Shown piece by piece: positions 42,717-52,640 of a stretch of DNA of 64,000 nucleotides (positions within the stretch are counted from its first letter, which is position 1; the number at the start of each line of letters is the position of its first letter). A model generated the notes under the pieces. That model saw only the letters and a list, made by a program, of their open reading frames with translations. It was not told the DNA's origin and did no database searches. The DNA comes from Acidovorax sp. YS12 (lineage in GTDB: Bacteria > Pseudomonadota > Gammaproteobacteria > Burkholderiales > Burkholderiaceae_C). The translations under genes were made by a program, and so were the position numbers. The stretch is taken from NCBI GenBank assembly GCA_021496925.1, contig CP053915.1:4677501-4741500 (forward strand), written 5' to 3'.

Positions 42717-43673
42717 ATGGCCCTGCCGCCCGTTCTGCAAAAGCCCACGCTGCCCGTCATCGGCTCGCCGCTGTTCATCATCAGCAACCCCCAGCTCGTC
42801 ATCGCGCAGTGCCAGGCCGGCATCGTCGGCGCCATGCCCGCGCTGAACGCGCGCCCGGCCGAGCAGCTCGACGACTGGCTGGCCGAGATCACCGAAACGC
42901 TCGCCGCCTGGGACAAGGCGCACCCCGAATCGCCCGCGGCGCCGTTCGCCATCAACCAGATCGTGCACAAGAGCAACGACCGCCTGGAGCACGACATGCA
43001 GGTGTGCGCCAAGTACAAGGTGCCCATCGTCATCACCAGCCTGGGCGCGCGCGAGGACGTGAACCAGGCCGTGCACGGCTGGGGCGGCGTGGTGCTGCAC
43101 GACGTCATCAACAACAAGTTCGCGCACAAGGCCGTGGAAAAGGGCGCCGATGGCCTGATCGCCGTGGCTGCCGGCGCGGGCGGCCACGCGGGCGTGAAGA
43201 GCCCGTTCGCGCTCATCCAGGAGATCCGCCAGTGGTTCGACGGCCCGCTGGCCCTGTCCGGCGCCATCGCCTCGGGCAACGCCATCCTGGCGGCGCAGGC
43301 CATGGGGGCGGACTTCGCCTACATCGGCTCGGCCTTCATTGCCACGCACGAGGCGCGCGCCAGCGACGCCTACAAGCAGGCCATCGTCGATGGCAGTTCT
43401 GACGACGTGGTCTACAGCAACCTGTTCACCGGCGTGCACGGCAACTACCTGGCCCCGTCGATCCGCGCCGCCGGGCTGGACCCGGAGAACCTGCCCGAGT
43501 CCGACCCGAGCAAGATGAACTTCGGCGGCAGCGCCGCCGCCAAGGCCTGGAAGGACATCTGGGGCTGCGGCCAGGGCATTGGCGCCGTGGACGCAGTCAC
43601 CAGCACGGCCGACCTGGTGGCGCGCCTGCGCCGCGAGTACCAGGCCGCGCGCGAGCGCCTGGCGCTGCGCTGA
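42717..43673 (+). CDS. FMN-dependent oxidoreductase, nitronate monooxygenase-like
   Basis: 318 residues of the 2-nitropropane dioxygenase/nitronate monooxygenase barrel, binding FMN. Family blocks are LPVIGSPLFIISNPQLVIAQ, GIVGAMPALNAR, AAGAGGHAGVKSPF (phosphate loop and catalytic-region His) and ALSGAIASGNAILAAQAMGADFAYIGSAF. Related genes often sit with fatty-acid oxidation genes, as here, and some are NADH:quinone or enoyl reductases, so the nitronate label is only the family name. Start 42717 after CGGAGAC. Confidence 0.9.
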   Translation: MALPPVLQKPTLPVIGSPLFIISNPQLVIAQCQAGIVGAMPALNARPAEQLDDWLAEITETLAAWDKAHPESPAAPFAINQIVHKSNDRLEHDMQVCAKYKVPIVITSLGAREDVNQAVHGWGGVVLHDVINNKFAHKAVEKGADGLIAVAAGAGGHAGVKSPFALIQEIRQWFDGPLALSGAIASGNAILAAQAMGADFAYIGSAFIATHEARASDAYKQAIVDGSSDDVVYSNLFTGVHGNYLAPSIRAAGLDPENLPESDPSKMNFGGSAAAKAWKDIWGCGQGIGAVDAVTSTADLVARLRREYQAARERLALR

Positions 43674-43689
43674 TTGCTTCATCTTTCAT

Positions 43690-43729
43690 AGCGGCTGGCG
43701 CAAGCGGGGCTTGCGCCAGCCGCTTTTTT
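43690..43729. terminator. strong terminator between convergent genes
   Basis: Perfect 15-bp stem AGCGGCTGGCGCAAG / CTTGCGCCAGCCGCT with loop CGGGG, followed by TTTTTT on the plus strand. It ends the oxidoreductase gene and lies 40 bases from the end of the AraC-type gene. Confidence 0.92.
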
Positions 43730-43769
43730 ATGCGCGATCCACCCCGGGCGCCCACGGCTGCGCTTGGGT

Positions 43770-44543
43770 TTAGCGCTGCACGCTGGAGGGCGGGGCGCCG
43801 AAATGCCGCCGGAACATGGCGGCGAACGCGCTCTGGCTGGCATAGCCGCACTCGAAGGCCACGTCGATGATGCGCGCGCCTTCGGCGAGGCGGCGCAGCG
43901 CGAACAGCAGCCGTGCCTGCTCGCGCCACTGGGCGAAGCCCATGCCGGTCTCTTGCAGGAACAGCCGGTGCACGGTCTTGCTGGCGACCCCCAGCCGTGC
44001 CGCCCATTGGGCCGCCGTGGCGGTGTCGGCAGGGTGGTCCAGCAGGGCCTCGCAGATGCGGCGCACCCGTGCGTCCTGGGGAACGGGCAGATGCAGGGGC
44101 AGCGTCTCCGCCGTGCGCAGCTCATCGAGCAGCAGCCCCATCAGCCGTGCGTCCCGGCCGTCCTCGGCATGGTCGCGCGGCACCTGGACGGCGGCCACCA
44201 GCAGCTCGCGCAGCAGCGGAGAGACGTTGATGACGCAGCTGTGCTCCGGCAGGGCATCGATCCGTGCCGTGTCGATGAAGGCCGTGCGCATCTGCACGTC
44301 GCCAGACATCCGCACCGCGTGCCGCACCCCAGGGGCCAGCCACAGGGCGCGGTTGGGCGGCACCACCCAGAAGCCGGCGGCCGAATCGACCCGCATGACG
44401 CCTTCGATGGCATAGAGCAGTTGGCCGCGCGGATGCGAGTGCCAGCCGGTGGAGGCGCCAGCGGGCCAGTTGGCCTCCATGGCGACCATGGGGCGCTCGG
44501 TGTCGTGGAAGTCCAGGTGCCTGCGGGCGAGCGGGGCGTTCAT
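43770..44543 (-). CDS. AraC-family transcriptional regulator with cupin sensor
   Basis: 257 residues. The N-terminal cupin half has TGWHSHPRGQLLYAIEGVMRV and VPPNRALWLAPGVRHAVRM, a beta-barrel sensor. The C-terminal ~100 residues hold two helix-turn-helix units (AAQWAARLGVASKTVHRLFLQ, RIIDVAFECGYASQSAFAAMFRRHFG). It faces the MFS gene across a 105-base gap with a dyad, so it very probably controls that transporter. Effector unknown. Confidence 0.9.
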   Translation of the reverse strand: MNAPLARRHLDFHDTERPMVAMEANWPAGASTGWHSHPRGQLLYAIEGVMRVDSAAGFWVVPPNRALWLAPGVRHAVRMSGDVQMRTAFIDTARIDALPEHSCVINVSPLLRELLVAAVQVPRDHAEDGRDARLMGLLLDELRTAETLPLHLPVPQDARVRRICEALLDHPADTATAAQWAARLGVASKTVHRLFLQETGMGFAQWREQARLLFALRRLAEGARIIDVAFECGYASQSAFAAMFRRHFGAPPSSVQR

Positions 44544-44563
44544 GTCTCTTACTCTACAGAAAT

Positions 44564-44583
44564 TGTCTTTCGGGCGAGAGACA
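44564..44583. promoter_or_regulatory. dyad between the AraC regulator and the MFS gene
   Basis: TGTCTTTC-GGGC-GAGAGACA, arms matching at 7 of 8 positions, in the divergent control region. It is a plausible operator, although AraC proteins more often use direct repeats. Confidence 0.4.
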
Positions 44584-44648
44584 GACTTTCTCTGACCCCC
44601 TACGCTCTGCCCCATGCCCGCGCCGTTGCGGGTGTTGTTTCTTCCGCC

Positions 44649-45959
44649 ATGACCACCACAGCCACTTCCACGGGCGCCCAGCCGCCCGCCGCTTCTCTCC
44701 ACCACGGCGCCGGGCCCCAGCAGCCGCAGGGCTTCGTGGCCCGGATCGTCGGCGCGGCCGCGCTGGCGCACCTGCTCAATGACCTGATCCAGGCCGTGCT
44801 CCCCGCGGTCTATCCGATGCTGAAGACGCAATTCGCCCTGAGCTTCGCGCAGATCGGCTGGATTGCGCTGGTCTACCAGGTCACGGCCTCGCTGCTGCAG
44901 CCATGGGTGGGCCTGTTCACCGACAAGCACCCCAAGCCTTACCTGCTGCCCGCCGGCATGGTGGTCACGCTGGCGGGCGTGGGCCTGCTGGCCTTTGCCG
45001 GCAGCTATGCCATGCTGCTGCTGGCGGCGGCCGTGGTGGGGGTGGGATCGGCCACCTTTCACCCGGAAGCGTCGCGGGTGGCCCGCATGGCGTCGGGCGG
45101 GCGTTTCGGGACGGCCCAGTCGGCTTTCCAGGTGGGGGGCAACACGGGGTCGGCCATCGGCCCGCTGCTGGCTGCCGCCGTCGTGGTCCCGCATGGGCAG
45201 CAGGCCATCGCCTGGTTCATGCTGGCGGCGGTGCTGGCCATCGGGGTGCTGCTGCGGGTCACGGGCTGGACGCTGCGCCACGGCCAGGCCCAGGCCAGCC
45301 GCCTGGCGCAAAGCCATGCCGGCGGCCTGGGGCGCGGCGACATCGCGCGCGCGATGGTGGTCATCGCGCTGCTGATGTTCGCCAAGTTTGTCTACATCGC
45401 GGCCTTCACCAACTACTTCACGTTCTATCTGATCGAGCGCTTTGGCCTCGGGGTGCAGGAAAGCCAGGTCTACCTTTTCATCTTCCTGGCGGCGGTGGCG
45501 CTGGGCACGTTCGCCGGCGGCCCGGTGGGCGACCGCATCGGCCGCAAGGCCGTCATCTGGGTCTCGTTCCTCGGTGTGGCGCCGTTTGCCCTGGCGCTGC
45601 CGCATGCCAACCTTTTCTGGACGGCCGTGCTGGCCATTGCCGTGGGACTGGTCATGTCGTCCGCGTTCGCCGCCCTGGTGGTCTATGCGCAGGAGGCCGT
45701 GCCGGGGCGTGTGGGCCTGGTGTCGGGCGTCATGTTCGGCCTGATGTTCGGCATTGCCGGCATGGGGGCCGCCGGGCTGGGGCTGCTGGCCGACCGCCAC
45801 GGCATCGTCTGGGTCTACCAGGTGTGTGCGTACCTGCCGCTGCTGGGCGTGGTGACGGCGTTCCTGCCCAACACCCGGCTCATGCTGCCTGGCGCCGGAA
45901 GAACCCGTCCAGCAGCGGCAGCAGCGCCGGAAACTCCTGCGCGAAGCGCGGGCGGTTGA
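44649..45959 (+). CDS. MFS transporter, fosmidomycin-resistance (Fsr) type
   Basis: 436 residues, 12 membrane spans. The start of the first span, ALAHLLNDLIQAVLPAVYPMLK, and the loop VGLFTDKHPKPY are close to Fsr-family efflux carriers; GPVGDRIGRKAVIW is the second-half MFS loop. A Pro/Ala-rich N-terminus (~25 residues) and a charged C-terminal tail flank the fold. The last ~80 bases overlap the oppositely oriented mtfA gene; the last membrane span ends before the overlap, so only the tail is shared. Substrate unknown. Confidence 0.9.
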   Translation: MTTTATSTGAQPPAASLHHGAGPQQPQGFVARIVGAAALAHLLNDLIQAVLPAVYPMLKTQFALSFAQIGWIALVYQVTASLLQPWVGLFTDKHPKPYLLPAGMVVTLAGVGLLAFAGSYAMLLLAAAVVGVGSATFHPEASRVARMASGGRFGTAQSAFQVGGNTGSAIGPLLAAAVVVPHGQQAIAWFMLAAVLAIGVLLRVTGWTLRHGQAQASRLAQSHAGGLGRGDIARAMVVIALLMFAKFVYIAAFTNYFTFYLIERFGLGVQESQVYLFIFLAAVALGTFAGGPVGDRIGRKAVIWVSFLGVAPFALALPHANLFWTAVLAIAVGLVMSSAFAALVVYAQEAVPGRVGLVSGVMFGLMFGIAGMGAAGLGLLADRHGIVWVYQVCAYLPLLGVVTAFLPNTRLMLPGAGRTRPAAAAAPETPARSAGG

Positions 45960-46710
45960 CGAAGTAGGCCTCGCAGGCCACGGCGAAGAACTCGGCGGGC
46001 GCGGTGGCGCCGTAGGCGTCGAGCCAGGGGCGCTCGCCGCCGAAGCGCTCGGCGATGATCACGCGCTCGCGGAAGTGCGCGTAGGCCGGCGCCCAGGCGC
46101 CGTGCCAGGCGGCGCGGGCCGCCCGGGCGCTGGTGCTGCCCATGAAGCCGGCGGGCAGCGGCGGGTAGCCGTCGGCCGGGCCGTTGCGCATGTCCATCTT
46201 GTGCACGAATTCATGCACCACCACGTTGGCGCCGTGGCTGGCGTTGCGCGCCGCGTCCTGCACGGCCTGCCAGCTCAGCATGACCGGGCCGCGCTCCATG
46301 GCCTCGCCCAGCAGCACCTCGTGGTAGTGGTGCACCACGCCGGCTTCGTCGGTGGCGGTGCGGCGCGCCAGGGCATCGCCCGGGTGCACCACGATGCCCA
46401 CGAAGTCGTCGTACCAGGCCAGCGCGGCGCGCGGCTCGCCCAGGTGCAGCAGCGGCAGGCAGGCCTGGGCGGCAATGGCCACGGCCATGGCGTCGGTCAC
46501 TTCCAGGCCGTGCGCGCCGGTGAATTCCTTGCGCTGCAGGAACAGTGCCGCCAGCGCGCGCAGCTTGGCCTGCTCGGGCAGCGCCAGCGCGGCCAGGAAG
46601 GGGTACTGGCCCAGGGTGTGCAGCCACAGCGGGGCAGAGATGTCGGGCACGGGCGCCACGGTGGCGCGCAGCCGGTTCCAGGCGCGCTGGAGCAGGGGGA
46701 AGGCAGGCAT
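45880..46710 (-). CDS. mtfA: MtfA-type zinc peptidase (M90)
   Basis: 276 residues. The metal motif HEFVHKMDM (HExxH) sits near residue 170, with a downstream AECFA-like Glu in PAEFFAVACEAYF. In E. coli MtfA is an aminopeptidase that binds the repressor Mlc and affects glucose PTS expression; whether Mlc exists here is unknown, so the cellular role is uncertain. Start 46710 lies 5 bases after the lpxH stop. The 3' end overlaps the end of the MFS gene. Confidence 0.91.
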   Translation of the reverse strand: MPAFPLLQRAWNRLRATVAPVPDISAPLWLHTLGQYPFLAALALPEQAKLRALAALFLQRKEFTGAHGLEVTDAMAVAIAAQACLPLLHLGEPRAALAWYDDFVGIVVHPGDALARRTATDEAGVVHHYHEVLLGEAMERGPVMLSWQAVQDAARNASHGANVVVHEFVHKMDMRNGPADGYPPLPAGFMGSTSARAARAAWHGAWAPAYAHFRERVIIAERFGGERPWLDAYGATAPAEFFAVACEAYFVNRPRFAQEFPALLPLLDGFFRRQAA

Positions 46711-46715
46711 CGCTG

Positions 46716-47495
46716 CTACCTGGGGGCGAGGGGCAGGCGTTCCAAGCCCTCGGCCGTCAGGCGCAGCACTTCGGCGCGCGGGGGCGTGGCGTCCAGGTCC
46801 CAGTCGCTGAGCACGTGGCGCAGCAGGCCGGGGGCCAGCACATGCGTGGCCGGGCGGTGCGTGTGGCCGTGGATCAGCGCCCGCGCGTTGGCGGCCTGCA
46901 GCCACGCCAGGGCGGCGGGGTGGTCCACGTCGGCGTACCAGGCGCTGGAGTGCTTGCGCGCTTCGCTCTGCGCGCGCATGCCGCGCGCCTGGGCGCGCCG
47001 CTGCGCCAGCGGCACGGCCAAGAAGGACTGCTGCCACGCCGGGCTGCGCGCCAGGACGCGAAAGCGCTGGTACTCCGCGTCGTCCAGGCACAGCGCGTCG
47101 CCGTGCGACAGCAGCCAGCGCTGGCCGGCGAAGGCCAGCACCGTGGGGTCGGGCAGCAGCGCGGCGCCGCTGGCGCGGGCGAAGCCCTCGCCGATGAGGA
47201 AGTCGCGGTTGCCGTGCAGAAAGTACAGCGCGTGCTGGCGTGCGGCCTGGGCCAGCAGGGCGCAGCAGCGCGACTCGAAGCTGCCGGGGTCGGCCAGCGC
47301 GTCGTCGCCCACCCAGACCTCGAACAGGTCGCCCAGCAGGAAAATGGCGTCGGCGTGCGTGCGGGCCAGGTAGCCGGCCAGGGCCTGCACGGTGGCCTCA
47401 TGGCCGGGGTCCAGGTGCAGGTCGGACAAGAAATCGACCGTGCGCCACGCCGGGGCTGCGGTCAGCTCCTCGGCGCGGGGCACGGTCGGCGGCAT
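46716..47495 (-). CDS. lpxH: UDP-2,3-diacylglucosamine diphosphatase
   Basis: Fourth step of lipid A synthesis: makes lipid X from UDP-2,3-diacylglucosamine at the inner membrane. 259 residues of the calcineurin-like phosphoesterase fold with all metal motifs: FLSDLHL, LLGDLFEVWVGDD, FLHGNRDF, LLSHGDALC and LIHGHTHRP. Start 47495 reads MPPTVPRAEELTAAPAWRTVDF. Sits between mtfA and ppiB on the same strand. Confidence 0.96.
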   Translation of the reverse strand: MPPTVPRAEELTAAPAWRTVDFLSDLHLDPGHEATVQALAGYLARTHADAIFLLGDLFEVWVGDDALADPGSFESRCCALLAQAARQHALYFLHGNRDFLIGEGFARASGAALLPDPTVLAFAGQRWLLSHGDALCLDDAEYQRFRVLARSPAWQQSFLAVPLAQRRAQARGMRAQSEARKHSSAWYADVDHPAALAWLQAANARALIHGHTHRPATHVLAPGLLRHVLSDWDLDATPPRAEVLRLTAEGLERLPLAPR

Positions 47496-47510
47496 GCGGG
47501 CAGGGGCGTT

Positions 47511-48038
47511 TTACAGGGCCACGGCTTTGTCGATCACCACGGGGTCGAAGGGCACGTCGTCATGGAAGCCCTTGCGCGTGGTGCGCACTTTCTTGATGGC
47601 GTCCACCACGTCCTGGCCCTTGACCACCTTGCCGAACACGGCATAGCCCCAGCCCTGGCCCGAGGGGGCCGTGTGATTCAGGAAACCGTTGTCCACGACG
47701 TTCAGGAAGAACTGGGCGGTGGCGCTGTGCGGGTCGTTGGTGCGCGCCATGGCGATGGTGTAGACCTCGTTCTTCAGGCCGTTGGCGGCTTCGTTCTCGA
47801 TCGGGTCGTCGGTGGGCTTTTGCTTCATGTCGGCGGTGAAGCCGCCGCCCTGCACCATGAAGTTCTTGATGACGCGGTGGAACACGGTGCCGTCGTAGAA
47901 CCCCTTGTTCACGTAGTTCAGGAAGTTGGCCGTGGTCTTGGGCGCGTTGGCCGCGTCCAGCTCCAGCGTGATGACGCCGGGGGTGGCGGTTTCCGCGACG
48001 TGGATGGTGACGTGCAGTTCGACTTGCGGGTTGCTCAT
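47511..48038 (-). CDS. ppiB: cytoplasmic peptidyl-prolyl cis-trans isomerase (cyclophilin)
   Basis: 175 residues, no signal peptide, so cytoplasmic. The cyclophilin active site is FHRVIKNFMVQGGGFTADM, with the catalytic Arg and the Phe-x-Met-Gln-x-Gly-Gly block; later ATAQFFLNVVDN and GYAVFGKVVKGQDVVDAIKK. Nineteen bases downstream of ppiA, with which it shares high similarity, so the two arose by duplication. Confidence 0.95.
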   Translation of the reverse strand: MSNPQVELHVTIHVAETATPGVITLELDAANAPKTTANFLNYVNKGFYDGTVFHRVIKNFMVQGGGFTADMKQKPTDDPIENEAANGLKNEVYTIAMARTNDPHSATAQFFLNVVDNGFLNHTAPSGQGWGYAVFGKVVKGQDVVDAIKKVRTTRKGFHDDVPFDPVVIDKAVAL

Positions 48039-48056
48039 GGTGCGGTGTCCTTTCGG

Positions 48057-48638
48057 TTATTTGACCAGCGTTGCGGATTGGATGGTGACGGGCGTCGTGG
48101 GCACGTTCTGGTGGCCGCCCTTGTTGCCCGTGGCCACGGCCTTGATCTTGTCCACCACCTCGGTGCCGCTCACCACCTTGCCGAACACGGCGTAGCCGTG
48201 GCCGTCGGGGCTGGGGGCGTTGAGCATGGCGTTGTTCTTGACGTTGATGAAGAACTGCGCGGTGGCCGAGTCGGGAACGCCGGTGCGTGCCATGGCGATG
48301 GTGTAGGTGTCGTTCTTCAGGCCGTTTTTCGCCTCCAGCGGGATGGGCGCGCGCGTGGGCTTTTGCACCATGTCGGCGGTGAAGCCGCCGCCCTGGATCA
48401 TGAAGCCGTCGATGACGCGGTGGAACACCGTGCCGTCGTAGTGCTTGTCCTTCACGTATTGCAGGAAGTTCTCCACCGTCTTGGGCGCCTTGGCCGGGTC
48501 GAGCTGCACCACGATGTCGCCCATGCTGGTGGCCAGTTTGACCTTGGGTGCTTCCTCGGCCCGTACGGATGCTACGAAAAAAGTAGCTGCCAGCGCAATG
48601 CTGGCAAGGGCCAGGGCCGAATTTCTACGGGAAATCAT
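48057..48638 (-). CDS. ppiA: periplasmic peptidyl-prolyl cis-trans isomerase (cyclophilin)
   Basis: 193 residues with a signal peptide (SALALASIALAATFFVASVRAEE), so exported. The catalytic block FHRVIDGFMIQGGGFTADM is intact, and the rest parallels ppiB. The middle of the signal peptide is encoded by a family C repeat (48575-48620). It overlaps the end of the L,D-transpeptidase gene by 4 bases. Confidence 0.95.
   Translation of the reverse strand: MISRRNSALALASIALAATFFVASVRAEEAPKVKLATSMGDIVVQLDPAKAPKTVENFLQYVKDKHYDGTVFHRVIDGFMIQGGGFTADMVQKPTRAPIPLEAKNGLKNDTYTIAMARTGVPDSATAQFFINVKNNAMLNAPSPDGHGYAVFGKVVSGTEVVDKIKAVATGNKGGHQNVPTTPVTIQSATLVK
48575..48620 (-). repeat. family C repeat encoding part of the PpiA signal peptide
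   Basis: Minus strand GCCAGCATTGCGCTGGCAGC, then TACTTTTTTCGTAGC. In frame it gives ASIALAATFFVAS, the hydrophobic core of the signal. The GCCAGC-GCTGGC dyad and AGCTACTTTTTTC tail match the copies in nrtB and after tsaD. Confidence 0.72.
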
Positions 48639-49864
48639 CCGATCACTCCTTCAAAAAAGATCTTCCAGGCGCCGCCGCCTTGGCGGAGCCAGTACTGGCG
48701 CTTGACGGGGCCGGTGCGTGCGCCCTCGGCCACCTCGCCGAAGGTCACCACCATGGTGTCGGCGCTGTCGCTCCAGCGCAGGTAGGACAGGTCCTTGAGC
48801 GCGAAGTTGCGTCCCTGGAGCTTGTGCACTTCGCGCTGCAGCACCGGCGTCCAGTCGGCCAGGCTCTTGTCGTAGCTGGCGAAATCACTGGCGTAGAAGG
48901 CCAGCAGGCGCTGAATGTCGCCGCTGCGCTTGGCCTGCTGCCAGGCCTGCAGCTGGCTGGTGAAGGCCTGGCGCTCGGTCTGCAGGCTCTGCGGCGCCAC
49001 CCACTGCAGCTGGCGCGCGATGACCACGGGGGTGCTGCGCACTTCCACCGTGCGCAGCAGGCGCGCCAGGTCGGTGTTGGCCATGGCTACGCAGCCGTCC
49101 GTGGCCTGGGGCGCGCGCGCGAACTGCTCGGGCGGCGTGCCGTGTACCCAGATGCCGCTGCCGGTCTTGCCGCGGCGCAGGTCGTAGGGGTTGGGGTAGT
49201 TCAGCGTCAGCGCGCCCGCGCCGTAGAAGTCCTTGAGCGACTTGGGGTCGAGGTTGCTGCCGATGAAGTACACGCCCAGCGGGGTGCGCATGTCGCCCTC
49301 GGCGGCCTTTTCCACCCCCTGCTTGCCGACCGAGACGTAGTAGTCCGCCACCAGTTGCGGGCCGTGGTGGCCGTTCTCGAACAGGTACAGGCGCGCGCGC
49401 GAGGTGTCCACGGCAATGGCGTGGCGCGCGCTGGGCGCCAGGGCCAGGAACTGCGCCGGCACGGTGCCTGGCGGGGGGCGTTCGCGCAATGCCTGCAGGC
49501 GCAGCTGGGCCTCCTGCTGCAGCTCGTTCAGCGCGGGGGCGCTGGCTTCGGGCCGGCCCGGAACGGCCTTGCCGGGCCGCACCTGCGTGGCCAGCAGGTC
49601 CCCGTAGAGCAGTTGGGCCAGCTGGAACTGGGGGTAGTCGCGCACCAGGCGCTCGGTGTGGGCCAGGGCCTCGCGCCGGCGCCCCTGGCCCACGAGGCGG
49701 TAGGCCTCGATCAGCCGGTTCTCGGCCTGCCCGTCGCGCGCCGGGGCTGCGGGCTGGCGCGCTGCGGGGGCGGCCTTGCGCGCGGAGGCAGGGGCGGCGG
49801 CCGTGGGCAGGCTGGCGCATGCCAGCGCCGTGATCAGGAGGAAAGAGGAGAGTCGTCGTCCCAT
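48635..49864 (-). CDS. L,D-transpeptidase (YkuD) with C-terminal NTF2-like domain
   Basis: 409 residues. Signal peptide (SSFLLITALACASLPTAAAP), then a TPR-like helical stretch (~30-110), the YkuD catalytic domain (~145-290) and a C-terminal NTF2/Cds6-like domain (~300-409). The active site is WVHGTPPEQFARAPQATDGC, with His and catalytic Cys; VSVGKQG and TPLGVYFI are family blocks. Such enzymes crosslink peptidoglycan or attach proteins to it. Start 49864 follows the last Met before the signal peptide; an upstream start at 49927 lies in the terminator region. Last residues just overlap ppiA. Confidence 0.9.
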   Translation of the reverse strand: MGRRLSSFLLITALACASLPTAAAPASARKAAPAARQPAAPARDGQAENRLIEAYRLVGQGRRREALAHTERLVRDYPQFQLAQLLYGDLLATQVRPGKAVPGRPEASAPALNELQQEAQLRLQALRERPPPGTVPAQFLALAPSARHAIAVDTSRARLYLFENGHHGPQLVADYYVSVGKQGVEKAAEGDMRTPLGVYFIGSNLDPKSLKDFYGAGALTLNYPNPYDLRRGKTGSGIWVHGTPPEQFARAPQATDGCVAMANTDLARLLRTVEVRSTPVVIARQLQWVAPQSLQTERQAFTSQLQAWQQAKRSGDIQRLLAFYASDFASYDKSLADWTPVLQREVHKLQGRNFALKDLSYLRWSDSADTMVVTFGEVAEGARTGPVKRQYWLRQGGGAWKIFFEGVIG

Positions 49865-49892
49865 GCACACCTGCAGGCTCAGGGCCTGCTGC

Positions 49893-49922
49893 AAAAAAAA
49901 CGGCGCGCCCGGGCGGGCGCGC
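49893..49922 (-). terminator. terminator between the TPR gene and the L,D-transpeptidase gene
   Basis: On the minus strand GCGCGCCC-GCCC-GGGCGCGC, followed by CG and eight T. It sits 20 bases after the TPR gene stop and 29 before the transpeptidase ATG, so it ends the former or attenuates the latter. Confidence 0.78.
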
Positions 49923-49941
49923 GGCATGTCGGGGCCATCGC

Positions 49942-51015
49942 TCAGGCGCCCGTGGATTCCTTGACGATGAGCCAGCGTTCGCCGGACTTCACGAGGTGCA
50001 GCGTCTTGCGGCTGGAGACCGAGAGCGCGTCGGCCTTGTAGTCCTGGCGGAAGCGCGCCTCCGCCTTGTTGCCGTCCACCTTGATGCTCAGGTTGCTGAG
50101 CTTCACGCTGATGCTGGACTTGCCCACGATGCGGTCGCGGCGCTGCTTTTCCCAGTCCTTGCGCGAGAGCTTGCCGGGGGCGTCGAAGTCCTTGCCGTAG
50201 GCGCCCAGGTAGGCCGCCATGTCCTTGGCCGCCCAGGCGTGCGCCCAGGCGTTGACGGCTGCCTCGACGTCCTTTTCGGCGGGGTTGGGTGCCGCCGCGG
50301 GGGCCGGGGCTGGCGCGGGCGCGACGGGCTCCGCTGCGGGCGCGGGCTTGGCTGTGGGCTCCGGGGCCTTGGTGGGCGCGGGCGCAGAGGCGGACGGCGC
50401 AGCGGGTGTGGCGGCTGGAGCGGGGGACGGCACTGCGGGCGTCGCCGTGGGGGCAGCCACAGGCGCGGGCTTGGCACCCTTGGTGGCGGCCTGCGCAGGC
50501 GTGAACATGTCGCGGATCAGTCCCAGCTTCGGCGCCACGGCGGCGTTGCCGCTGTCGAGCTGCAGGGCCTTGCTGTAGGCTTGGCCGGCCAGGCGGGCGT
50601 ACACGTCGCCCAGGTTCTCGTGCGCCGTGGCGTAGCTGGGGTTGGTGCGGATGGCCATCTCCAGCGCCGTGCGCGCCTTGTCGTACTGGTTCTGCCCGGC
50701 GTAGAGCACGGCCAGGTTGTTGTACGGCTCGGGCAGCTCGGGATAGTCCTCGGTCAGGCGGGTGAAGGTCTGGATGGCGTCGCCGGTCTTGCCCGACTCG
50801 GTCTGGATCACGCCCTTGAGGAAGCGCATCTGCGGATCGCGCGGCTTGGTGGCCAGGTACTGCTCGGCCTTGGTCAGCGCGTCGGCCAGCTTGCCATTGC
50901 GCACCAGCTGGCTGACGTCGGTGTAGTCGTCGGCACGCGCGGGTAGGGCGGCGGCGAGTGCGGCGGCCAGCGCCAGCAGGCGCAGGGCATGGCTCAGGGT
51001 CGGGCGTGAGGGCAT
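49942..51015 (-). CDS. TPR protein with Pro/Ala linker and C-terminal NTF2/Cds6-like domain
   Basis: 357 residues, exported (signal peptide ALRLLALAAALAAALPARAD). TPR units span ~30-170 (e.g. EPYNNLAVLYAGQNQYDKAR, ATAHENLGDVYARLAGQAYS). A ~75-residue Ala/Pro/Lys-rich linker follows, then an NTF2-like domain (~245-357) with NAWAHAWAAKDMAAYLGAY and a C-terminal LHLVKSGERWLIVKES. The same C-terminal fold occurs in the next gene's L,D-transpeptidase. A scaffold or partner for that enzyme is a reasonable inference. The linker is variable and could not be assigned. Confidence 0.85.
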   Translation of the reverse strand: MPSRPTLSHALRLLALAAALAAALPARADDYTDVSQLVRNGKLADALTKAEQYLATKPRDPQMRFLKGVIQTESGKTGDAIQTFTRLTEDYPELPEPYNNLAVLYAGQNQYDKARTALEMAIRTNPSYATAHENLGDVYARLAGQAYSKALQLDSGNAAVAPKLGLIRDMFTPAQAATKGAKPAPVAAPTATPAVPSPAPAATPAAPSASAPAPTKAPEPTAKPAPAAEPVAPAPAPAPAAAPNPAEKDVEAAVNAWAHAWAAKDMAAYLGAYGKDFDAPGKLSRKDWEKQRRDRIVGKSSISVKLSNLSIKVDGNKAEARFRQDYKADALSVSSRKTLHLVKSGERWLIVKESTGA

Positions 51016-51180
51016 GGGAGGGCTTTCGGTGGGCGAGGCGCCCGCCGCAGGGCGGGGGGCTTATACTGCGGCGGATTGTAGCGGAGGGGTCTTTCCCTCA
51101 TTGGCGCTTTGTTACCAATGGTAAACCCGGGCTTCCGCGGCCTGCCGTGCCCCCCGCGTCTCCCCACCCCAAGACATCCC

Positions 51181-52560
<1,380 letters not shown>

Positions 52561-52573
52561 TGGATGGCGTCAT

Positions 52574-52640
52574 GGTTTTAGGCATAAAAATGGCCTTGAA
52601 GGCTTATGGGGCAAGCGGTGGCAGCTACTAAAAGCATAGT
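52574..52640 (+). repeat. family C repeat spanning the start codon of the glycosylase gene
   Basis: AAAAATGGCCTTGAAGGCTT, ATGGGGCAAGCGGTGGCAGC, TACTAAAAGCATAG. The start ATG at 52606 lies in the middle of the element. Confidence 0.72.
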
